Shown: positions 1 through 5,322 of the stretch, in pieces
Numbering within the stretch: position 1 is the first letter of the stretch
Layout of the letters: each line of letters opens with the position of its first letter
NCBI GenBank assembly: GCA_023427945.1
Contig: JAEYZR010000359.1
Coordinates: 1-6,452, forward strand
Reading direction: 5' to 3'
Source: Pseudomonadota bacterium
Lineage (GTDB): Bacteria; Pseudomonadota; Gammaproteobacteria; Burkholderiales; Burkholderiaceae_B
Length of the DNA: 6,452 bases
The notes under the pieces: generated by a model
The model's input: the letters and a program-made list of their open reading frames with translations, nothing else
What the model was told of the DNA's origin: nothing
Databases searched by the model: none
Position numbers and translations under genes: made by a program

Positions 1-999
1 CTGCGTGGCCATGCGCCCGCGCGGCGTGCGCTGCAGATAACCATGCTGGATCAGATAGGGCTCGATCACGTCTTCGATGGTGTCGCGCTCTTCGCCCACG
101 GCAGCAGCCAGACTGTCCACGCCCACAGGTCCGCCATCGAACTTGTGCACGATCGCTTCCAGCAGCTTGCGATCCATCAGATCCAGGCCCTTGGGGTCGA
201 CTTCCAGCATGGTCAAGGCAGCATGGGCGATATCCTGTGTGATCACGCCATCGGCCTTCACCTGCGCATAATCGCGCACCCGGCGCAGGAGCCGGTTGGC
301 AATGCGGGGTGTGCCGCGCGCGCGCCGAGCGACTTCCACCGCACCATCGGTGTCGATACCGGCGTTCAGCAAGCCGGCGCTGCGCGTCACGATGCGGGTC
401 AGGTCTTCGGTGTTGTAGAACTCCAGCCGGGAGACGATGCCGAACCGGTCGCGCAAGGGATTGGTCAACATGCCTGCCCGGGTGGTCGCGCCCACCAGGG
501 TGAACGGCTGCAGATCGATCTTCACACTGCGCGCCGCCGGCCCTTCACCGATCAGGATGTCGATCTGGAAGTCTTCGAGGGCAGGGTAGAGAATTTCCTC
601 GACCACGGGCGAGAGGCGATGGATTTCGTCGATGAACAGCACATCGTTTTTTTCGAGATTCGTCAGCAGCGCCGCCAGATCGCCCGGGCGCTCGAGCACC
701 GGGCCCGAGGTCTGGCGCATGTTCACGCCCATTTCGTTGGCAACGATATGCGCCAGGGTGGTCTTGCCCAGTCCGGGCGGGCCAAAAAGCAGGACGTGAT
801 CCAGCGGCTCGCCGCGCCCTCGGGCGGCGGCAATGAAGATTTCCAGTTGTTCTCGCGCACGTTGCTGACCCACGTATTCGGCCAGCGCCTTGGGACGCAA
901 GGCGCGCTCGATGGACTCCTCGTTGGGCGAGGTGGGTTGCGGGGCGACCAGGCGGGTGGCTTCGGGCAACGAGGAAAGGGCGTCTGACTGGATGGCCAT
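1..999 (-). CDS. ruvB: Holliday junction branch-migration ATPase RuvB (C-terminal end cut by window)
   Basis: RuvB is the AAA+ motor that, loaded by RuvA as hexameric rings, pumps DNA through Holliday junctions during recombinational repair. I translated 333 codons from the ATG at 999; the frame is still open at base 1, so perhaps 10-25 C-terminal residues are missing (inference from family length). Seen in order: Walker A GPPGLGKTT at residues 73-81, Walker B DEIH at 124-127, the sensor-1 segment GATTRAG at 170-176, RDRFG at 183-187 with a candidate arginine finger, GTPRIANRLLRR at 229-240, and the C-terminal winged-helix DNA-binding region with GGPVG from about 289. The opening MAIQSDALSS resembles Bordetella RuvB, which supports this start. 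A GGAG lies 13 bases upstream, rather far for a ribosome site. The gene follows ruvA after 19 bases, so the two are surely cotranscribed. Identification is essentially certain. Confidence 0.98.
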   Translation of the reverse strand, partial: MAIQSDALSSLPEATRLVAPQPTSPNEESIERALRPKALAEYVGQQRAREQLEIFIAAARGRGEPLDHVLLFGPPGLGKTTLAHIVANEMGVNMRQTSGPVLERPGDLAALLTNLEKNDVLFIDEIHRLSPVVEEILYPALEDFQIDILIGEGPAARSVKIDLQPFTLVGATTRAGMLTNPLRDRFGIVSRLEFYNTEDLTRIVTRSAGLLNAGIDTDGAVEVARRARGTPRIANRLLRRVRDYAQVKADGVITQDIAHAALTMLEVDPKGLDLMDRKLLEAIVHKFDGGPVGVDSLAAAVGEERDTIEDVIEPYLIQHGYLQRTPRGRMATQ

Positions 1000-1018
1000 G
1001 ATGAAATTCGTACTCCGT

Positions 1019-1594
1019 CTAGCGCACCAGCGACTTCAGTGCGGTGCGTATGCCATCCGATACCGAAATGCCTTCAGGCAACGCTTTCAGTGCGGCTTGC
1101 GATTCACGGTCGGAATAGCCCAGTGCCAGCAGTGCATTGAGAATATCCGACTGGTGGCTGGCCGTCTGCGGTGATGCCAGCGGGCCCAGGTCAGCCCCCA
1201 GTTTGCCACGCATTTCGAGCAGCAGCCGCTCGGCGGTTTTCTTGCCGATACCTGGTACGCGCATCAGGCGCGACGCTTCCTGCAGGGTGATGGCTTGCGC
1301 CAGGTCGGCCACCGACAGACCCGAGAGCACCGACAGCGCGGTGCGCGCGCCGATGCCACTGACCTTGATCAGTTCGCGAAACGCGCTGCGTTCGGCCGGC
1401 TTGGCAAAGCCGAAGAGGACGTGCGCGTCTTCGCGTATGGCCAGGTGTGTGTAGAGCGTGACGCGGGCGCCGGTGTCAGGCAGATCGTAGAGGGTGCTCA
1501 TCGGTACGTCGATGTCATACCCTACGCCACCGACATCCACGCAAATGTTGGGCGGTGACTTCTCGATCAGGGTGCCGGTGATTCGTCCGATCAT
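1019..1594 (-). CDS. ruvA: Holliday junction DNA-binding subunit RuvA
   Basis: RuvA binds the four-way junction as a tetramer, holds it open and square, and recruits RuvB for branch migration. The 191-residue protein has the full family layout. An N-terminal OB-fold domain (1 to about 62) begins MIGRITGTL and ends with REDAHVLFGF, including the acidic pin residues E55 and D56. Two helix-hairpin-helix motifs follow, VSGIGARTALSVLS (78-91) and VPGIGKKTAERLLLEM (113-128). After a short variable linker (about 132-148) comes the C-terminal RuvB-contacting domain (about 149-191). Length is normal (E. coli RuvA is about 203). The ATG gives the canonical MIGRI start, although no strong Shine-Dalgarno is visible upstream. 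It lies between ruvC and ruvB, completing the resolvasome set, and ends in TAG. Confidence 0.98.
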   Translation of the reverse strand: MIGRITGTLIEKSPPNICVDVGGVGYDIDVPMSTLYDLPDTGARVTLYTHLAIREDAHVLFGFAKPAERSAFRELIKVSGIGARTALSVLSGLSVADLAQAITLQEASRLMRVPGIGKKTAERLLLEMRGKLGADLGPLASPQTASHQSDILNALLALGYSDRESQAALKALPEGISVSDGIRTALKSLVR

Positions 1595-1615
1595 GCTGCA
1601 GTCCGTTTACAGAGT

Positions 1616-1659
1616 AAAAAAAGCGATTCAGACAGTGAGTCTACCGGCTCGCAGTCTGA
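1616..1659 (-). terminator. weak candidate terminator or attenuator between ruvC and ruvA
   Basis: On the minus strand TCAGAC (1659-1654) can pair with GTCTGA (1633-1628). The 20-base loop can itself form a 3-bp GAG/CTC stem. Five bases after the hairpin comes a run of seven T (1622-1616). The ruvC TGA stop sits in the descending arm. The stem is short and AU-rich at its ends, so complete termination is unlikely. Partial termination lowering ruvAB relative to ruvC is possible but is inference only. Confidence 0.3.
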
Positions 1660-2179
1660 CGCGCTTGCGCGAACCGGTCGTTTCGAGCTGATGCGCCGCA
1701 AAATGTGCCGTCATGGGCGCCACATGCGCATGGCAGATGGCGCAAGCCAGGGCGTCGGCCGAGTCGGGGGCAGGCAGGCCATTGAGATTCAACAGCCGCT
1801 GCACCATCATCTGCACCTGTTCCTTGGCTGCCCGCCCCGTGCCGACCACTGCCTTCTTGATCTGCAGGGCGGTGTACTCGTTGACGTCCAGGCCGCAATC
1901 GGCCAGGCCGCACAGGGCCGCACCACGTGCCTGGCCAAGCAGGAGCGTGGACTGCGGGTTGGTGTTCAGAAAGACGATTTCAATGGCTGCGCAATCGGGC
2001 CTGGTGTCCTGCACGATTTCGCGCAAGCCATCGAGAATCACTTTGAGCCGTTGCGCCAGCGGGAGATTGGCAGGTATGACGATCGTGCCGCTGGCGACAT
2101 AACGCAGCCTGGGGCCGTCCGCATCGATCACGCCGAACCCCGTTCGGCGCAATCCCGGATCGATGCCCAGGATACGCAT
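1628..2179 (-). CDS. ruvC: crossover junction endodeoxyribonuclease RuvC
   Basis: RuvC is a dimeric, Mg2+-dependent resolvase that nicks two opposite strands of a Holliday junction held by RuvAB. The 183-residue protein has the RNase H-like fold signature MRILGIDPGLRRTGFGVI. All four acidic catalytic residues fit the family: D7, E67 (in AAIEIVF), D139 and D142 (in PDSADALACAICHAH). LLLGQARGAAL (79-89) is the conserved helix after the second catalytic strand. Length is typical (E. coli 173). The ATG overlaps the purH TGA by one base (TGATG) and has no recognisable Shine-Dalgarno, so translation probably depends on ribosomes finishing purH. The C-terminal tail is basic (RKRVRLRAGR), plausible for DNA contact. 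In E. coli ruvC sits in a different operon from ruvAB; here all three are adjacent. Confidence 0.98.
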   Translation of the reverse strand: MRILGIDPGLRRTGFGVIDADGPRLRYVASGTIVIPANLPLAQRLKVILDGLREIVQDTRPDCAAIEIVFLNTNPQSTLLLGQARGAALCGLADCGLDVNEYTALQIKKAVVGTGRAAKEQVQMMVQRLLNLNGLPAPDSADALACAICHAHVAPMTAHFAAHQLETTGSRKRVRLRAGRLTV

Positions 2180-2181
2180 CA
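2177..2181 (-). promoter_or_regulatory. purH stop / ruvC start overlap (TGATG), likely translational coupling
   Basis: Read on the minus strand, 2181-2177 is TGATG: TGA ends purH and the overlapping ATG starts ruvC. The bases just upstream are pyrimidine-rich (ACTTCCGTCACTG) with no AGGAG-like element. Termination-reinitiation is therefore the simplest route to RuvC synthesis. The overlap is seen directly; coupling is inferred. Confidence 0.7.
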
Positions 2182-3771
2182 GTGACGGAAGTGGCGGGTG
2201 CCGGTCAGGACCATCGCGATGCCGCGCTCGTCGGCTGCCGCGATCACCTCGTCGTCACGCATGCTGCCACCCGGATGGATCACGCAGCTCGCCCCGGCAT
2301 CGACCACCACGTCCAGACCGTCACGGAACGGGAAGAAAGCGGCGGACGCCACGGCGGAGCCCTTCAGGGTCAATCCGGCATTCTCGGCCTTGATGGAGGC
2401 GATGCGTGCCGAGTCGATACGGCTCATCTGGCCTGCGCCCACGCCCAGCGTCATGCCCCCGCCCACGAAGACGATGGCGTTGGATTTCACGAACTTGGCG
2501 ACCTTCCTGGCGAACAACAGGTCTTCCATCTGTTCGGCGGTGGGCGCGAGTTTGGTCACCACGCGCAACTGGTCACGCGGCACCATGAAGGCGTCGGGGC
2601 TTTGCACCAGCCACCCGCCGCCTACACGCTTCACGTCGAAAGCATTCTGGCCTTCGCCAGTCGCCACGGCCAATACCCGCACATTTTTCTTGGCCGCCAG
2701 CAACGCCAGGGCGTCATCGTCGAAACCGGGGGCCAGCAACACTTCCATGAACTGGCCGCTCACGGCTTCAGCGCAGGCCAGATCGATCTGGCGATTGAAG
2801 GCGATGATTCCTCCGAAGGCTGATGTGGGATCGGTCTGGAACGCTTTGCGATAGGCGGCCAAGGGACTTTCGGCGATCGCCACGCCGCACGGGTTGGCAT
2901 GTTTGACGATCACGCAGACCGGTGTATCGAAGCTGCGAGCCGTCTCCCATGCCGCATCGGCATCGGCGATGTTGTTGTAGGACAGTTCCTTGCCTTGTAA
3001 CTGACGATAGTTACCCAGCAGACCGGCGCCGGCGCCTGCGTCGGTATAGAACGCAGCGGCCTGGTGGGGATTTTCGCCATAGCGCAGCGTCTGCTGGCGT
3101 TGCATCTGGATGGTCAAGGTCGATGGCCAGGGCTGGCGTGCCGGTGCGACGTCCTGGCCGGGCTCGGCCTCGGACAGGCTGGTCAGGTACGCGGCAATCG
3201 CGCCGTCATAGGCCGCCGTGTGGGCGTAGACCTTGGCGGCCAGCTCCAGGCGCAAGCCGTAGGAGGGCTCGCCTGCCGGGCTGTCCACATCGGCCAGTAC
3301 GCGTGCGTAGTCGGCCGGGTCGATCACGACGGTCACGCCCCCTTCGGGTGTGCCGTGGTTTTTTGCCGCAGCACGCAACATGGCAGGGCCGCCGATGTCG
3401 ATGTTCTCCACGGCATCGGCGAATGTGCAGCCTTCGCGGGCCACCGTCTCGCGAAACGGATACAGGTTGACCACCAACAGGTCGATGCGGTCGATCCCGT
3501 GTTCACGCAGGGTTTCCAGGTGCTCGGCGCTGTCGCGGCGCGCAAGCAGTCCGCCATGAATCTTGGGGTGCAGCGTCTTCACGCGACCATCCAGGATCTC
3601 GGGCGATCCCGTGTGTGTGGCCACCTCGGTCACCGTCAAGCCTGCTTCGCTCAATAGTTTGGCCGTGCCGCCGGTGGACAGCAGACGTACGCCGCGTGCG
3701 GCAAGTTCACGGGCGAATTCGACGATGCCCGTTTTATCGGACACGGACAGCAAAGCAGTGTGTAGAGTCAT
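2179..3771 (-). CDS. purH: bifunctional AICAR formyltransferase / IMP cyclohydrolase PurH
   Basis: PurH catalyses the last two steps of de novo purine synthesis in the cytosol: it formylates AICAR with 10-formyl-tetrahydrofolate, then closes the ring to give IMP. The 530-residue length is normal for the family. The N-terminal MGS-like cyclohydrolase domain (about 1-150) shows ALLSVSDKTGIVEFA, LLSTGGTAKLL (30-40), GSPEILDGRVKTLHPKIHGG (55-74), VVNLYPF (100-106) and ENIDIGGPAMLRAAAKN (122-138). The transformylase domain (about 215-530) has LRYGENPHQAA (229-239) and the catalytic Lys-His pair K290-H291 in VKHANPCGVA. SAFGGIIAFN (317-326), GAGQMSRIDS (445-454) and the characteristic C-terminus GTRHFRH follow. 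The ATG matches the usual short N-terminus of the family; the upstream CCCTTCTACC gives no good Shine-Dalgarno. It heads the apparent purH-ruvCAB unit, 133 bases after fis. Confidence 0.99.
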   Translation of the reverse strand: MTLHTALLSVSDKTGIVEFARELAARGVRLLSTGGTAKLLSEAGLTVTEVATHTGSPEILDGRVKTLHPKIHGGLLARRDSAEHLETLREHGIDRIDLLVVNLYPFRETVAREGCTFADAVENIDIGGPAMLRAAAKNHGTPEGGVTVVIDPADYARVLADVDSPAGEPSYGLRLELAAKVYAHTAAYDGAIAAYLTSLSEAEPGQDVAPARQPWPSTLTIQMQRQQTLRYGENPHQAAAFYTDAGAGAGLLGNYRQLQGKELSYNNIADADAAWETARSFDTPVCVIVKHANPCGVAIAESPLAAYRKAFQTDPTSAFGGIIAFNRQIDLACAEAVSGQFMEVLLAPGFDDDALALLAAKKNVRVLAVATGEGQNAFDVKRVGGGWLVQSPDAFMVPRDQLRVVTKLAPTAEQMEDLLFARKVAKFVKSNAIVFVGGGMTLGVGAGQMSRIDSARIASIKAENAGLTLKGSAVASAAFFPFRDGLDVVVDAGASCVIHPGGSMRDDEVIAAADERGIAMVLTGTRHFRH

Positions 3772-3836
3772 GGTAGAAGGGTGTTGGAACAGTATGTAGG
3801 AATCAGGAATGGATGCTCGGCATGGCCGGTAATCAT

Positions 3837-3894
3837 TGCAGTGCGCACGTAGGTGCGCAGCGAGGGGGCTTGGGCGCGGGCGCTGCAGTGCGCA
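3837..3894. repeat. 11-bp direct repeat in the fis-purH intergenic region
   Basis: TGCAGTGCGCA occurs at 3837-3847 and again at 3884-3894, with start points 47 bases apart. A third, partial copy (GTGCGCA) lies at 3853-3859. The copies occupy the 133-base non-coding gap between the fis stop (3905) and the purH start (3771). They could be paired protein-binding sites or chance enrichment in GC-rich sequence. A second small stem, GCTGC/GCAGC (3882-3886 with 3892-3896), overlaps the fis-proximal copy. Confidence 0.5.
3842..3859 (-). terminator. 7-bp palindrome / hairpin downstream of fis, upstream of purH
   Basis: TGCGCAC (3842-3848) and GTGCGCA (3853-3859) form a perfect 7-bp inverted repeat around a 4-base loop. 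It lies 45-63 bases past the fis stop and 70-88 bases before the purH ATG. As RNA it would be a stable hairpin in either direction. On the minus strand it is followed by CTGCAATGATTACC, with no T-run, so it is not a standard intrinsic terminator. It may instead be a Rho-assisted or processing hairpin at the end of dusB-fis, or an operator for purH. No convincing -10/-35 pair is visible in this gap. Confidence 0.35.
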
Positions 3895-3904
3895 GCCGGC
3901 CGCC

Positions 3905-4144
3905 TCAAGCCTGCAAATTGTGAGCGAGAAGCTTCTTGCGCAAAGTATTGCGGGTCATGCCCAGCATTTCTGCTGCGCGCGACTGATTGCCATTGGAGTG
4001 CTGCATCGCGACTTCCAGGACGGGTCGTTCGACGCAGCGCATCACCATGTCCCACATGTCATGAGGTTCCGAATCGCCCAGGTCCTCAAAGTATTGAGCC
4101 AGGCTGGCACGGACGCAATCTTCCAAAACATCTTTCTTACTCAT
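3905..4144 (-). CDS. fis: Fis-family nucleoid-associated DNA-binding protein (short form)
   Basis: Fis is a homodimeric DNA-bending protein that shapes the nucleoid and regulates stable RNA and many other promoters. The 79-residue product aligns in my reading with E. coli Fis from about its residue 27 to the end. LEDCVRASLAQYFEDL (7-22) is the first dimer helix, WDMVMRCVERPVLEVAMQ (31-48) the core helix, and GNQSRAAEMLGMTRNTLRKKL (52-72) the C-terminal helix-turn-helix. The roughly 20-residue N-terminal beta-hairpin arm used by enteric Fis to activate DNA invertases is absent. A short form lacking it is, as I recall, usual in betaproteobacteria. The gene begins 30 bases after dusB, the conserved dusB-fis order, and is almost certainly cotranscribed with it. 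GACGGA just upstream of the ATG is a weak ribosome site. No in-frame upstream start extends the protein. Confidence 0.95.
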   Translation of the reverse strand: MSKKDVLEDCVRASLAQYFEDLGDSEPHDMWDMVMRCVERPVLEVAMQHSNGNQSRAAEMLGMTRNTLRKKLLAHNLQA

Positions 4145-4174
4145 TTTTTCCGTCGAATTTTTGGTTCTGATCGT

Positions 4175-5197
4175 TCATGCAGCCATGAGGGCTGCATGCG
4201 CGGGGCGCGCATCTTGCACGCTGCAAGCCAGTTCGTCAAACCAGGCGTCTACTGCACACCATTGATCTCGGCTCGAATCAATACGGTTCATGCTGTCGCA
4301 GAACGCCTGCGCACCGGGTAAAGACGCCACATACCACCCGATGTGCTTGCGTGCCGAACGTACACCCGTGACTTCGCCATAGAACCGGTAATGGTCTTCC
4401 AGGTGAGTCAGCAGCAACTGACGCATCTCAGTGTAGTCCGGGGGCGCCATGCGCTCGCCGGTACGCAGGAAATGATCGATCTCGCGAAAAATCCAGGGGC
4501 GCCCCTGGGCGGCGCGGCCGATCATCACGGCATCAGCGCCAGTGTAGTCCAGAACGAAGCGTGCTTTGTCCGGCGAGTCGATATCCCCATTGGCAACGAT
4601 AGGGATGCGCGCCGCGCTTTTGACTGCCCGGATGGTGTCATATTCGGCTTCGCCCGTATACATGTCTGCGCGGGTGCGCCCATGCAGCGTCAGGGCGGCA
4701 ATGCCGGCATTTTCGGCGATGGCCAGTATGCGCAAGGCGTTGCGGCTCGTTCGGTCCCAGCCGGTGCGGGTCTTCAGCGTGACCGGCACACCCAGCGGTT
4801 CACAGGCCTGGACCACGCGTTCCAGAATGCGGGCGATCAAGTCCTCGTGGCGCAGCAGCGCCGATCCCGAGGCCACCGCACACACTTTTTTGACCGGGCA
4901 GCCCATGTTGATGTCGATGATCTTCGCGCCTTTGCCCACGTTGAAGCGGGCCGCCTCAGCCATCATTTCCGGGTCGGCACCGGCTATCTGTACGGAAACC
5001 GGGTCGATTTCGCCAGCATGGTCCAGGCGCCTCGAGGTCTTTACGCTATCCCACAATTTTGGGTTGCTGGCAGCCATCTCGGAGACGGCATACCCGGCGC
5101 CCAGTGCCTTGCACAGTTGCCGAAAAGGGCGGTCGGTCACTCCCGCCATAGGAGCGACGAACACGTTGTTGGGAAGGGTCCAGGGGCCGATTTGCAT
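4175..5197 (-). CDS. dusB: tRNA-dihydrouridine synthase B
   Basis: DusB is an FMN enzyme that reduces a uridine in the D-loop of tRNA to dihydrouridine using NADPH. The 340-residue protein is slightly longer than E. coli DusB (321), mainly through its C-terminal tail. The N-terminal TIM barrel (about 1-245) shows the FMN-site APMAGVTDRPFR (15-26), VSEM (38-41), VQIAGADPEMMAEAA (69-83) and IDINMGCPVKKV (94-105) with catalytic C100. LKTRTGW (141-147), LHGRTR (171-176), VANGDI (201-206) and MIGRAAQGRPWIFREI (225-240) with phosphate-binding GR follow. The helical C-terminal tRNA-binding domain includes VRSARKHIGWYV (279-290). DusB rather than DusA or DusC is called from this motif set and the adjacent fis. 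The ATG lies within the loop of an inverted repeat, and AGGTAG about ten bases upstream is the only ribosome-site candidate. Confidence 0.97.
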   Translation of the reverse strand: MQIGPWTLPNNVFVAPMAGVTDRPFRQLCKALGAGYAVSEMAASNPKLWDSVKTSRRLDHAGEIDPVSVQIAGADPEMMAEAARFNVGKGAKIIDINMGCPVKKVCAVASGSALLRHEDLIARILERVVQACEPLGVPVTLKTRTGWDRTSRNALRILAIAENAGIAALTLHGRTRADMYTGEAEYDTIRAVKSAARIPIVANGDIDSPDKARFVLDYTGADAVMIGRAAQGRPWIFREIDHFLRTGERMAPPDYTEMRQLLLTHLEDHYRFYGEVTGVRSARKHIGWYVASLPGAQAFCDSMNRIDSSRDQWCAVDAWFDELACSVQDARPAHAALMAA

Positions 5198-5230
5198 GGG
5201 GAGGATTCTACCTGCCTCGATTCGGCCCCT
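5182..5230 (-). promoter_or_regulatory. 9-bp inverted repeat enclosing the dusB start codon
   Basis: AGGGGCCGA (5182-5190) and TCGGCCCCT (5222-5230) are perfect reverse complements separated by 31 bases. The left copy covers dusB codons 3-6, the right copy lies in the 5' leader, and the loop holds both the ATG (5197-5195) and the AGGTAG ribosome-site candidate. On the minus strand the leader just before the stem is A-rich (seven A at 5238-5232). Read on the plus strand the same element is a stem followed by seven T, so it could also terminate antisense transcription. The pairing is seen; any function is inferred. Confidence 0.5.
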
Positions 5231-5235
5231 ATTTT

Positions 5236-5262
5236 TTTATCGTCCCGGTCCCGCGCACGCAA
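5236..5262 (-). promoter_or_regulatory. weak promoter candidate for dusB-fis
   Basis: On the minus strand TTGCGT (5262-5257) could be a -35 box and GATAAA (5241-5236) a -10 box. The 15-base spacer is shorter than the ideal 17. A GC-rich stretch (GGGGCC) follows the AT-rich tract. The -10 match is only four of six, so this is a suggestion. The rest of the 125-base ubiH-dusB gap shows only a 12-bp near-palindrome, GGGAGAACTCCC, at 5275-5286. Confidence 0.2.
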
Positions 5263-5322
5263 CGGGCGGAGTATGGGAGAACTCCCTAGTCCGCGTCGCG
5301 CATACACAACGCTGTGAATATC

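Noticed and set aside
43..987. Long plus-strand open frame of 314 codons
   Set aside because: It is exactly antisense to ruvB, which carries every catalytic motif on the minus strand. The translation resembles no family I know and is rich in His, Gln and Gly, as expected from the complement of GC-rich codons.
2182..2854. Two overlapping plus-strand frames of over 200 codons
   Set aside because: They are shadows of the purH transformylase domain, which reads cleanly on the minus strand through its conserved C-terminus.
3768..4055. Minus-strand frame of 95 codons across the fis-purH gap
   Set aside because: It overlaps fis in another frame and purH by a few bases, has no recognisable motif, and its composition follows the non-coding gap.
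5275..5286. Near-palindrome GGGAGAACTCCC in the ubiH-dusB gap
   Set aside because: The loop is only two bases, the symmetry does not extend outward, and no T-run follows, so neither a terminator nor a specific operator can be supported.
4343..5317. Plus-strand open frame of 324 codons, with another of 271 codons overlapping it
   Set aside because: Both are antisense to dusB, whose catalytic Cys and FMN motifs are intact on the minus strand. Long antisense frames are expected at this GC content.
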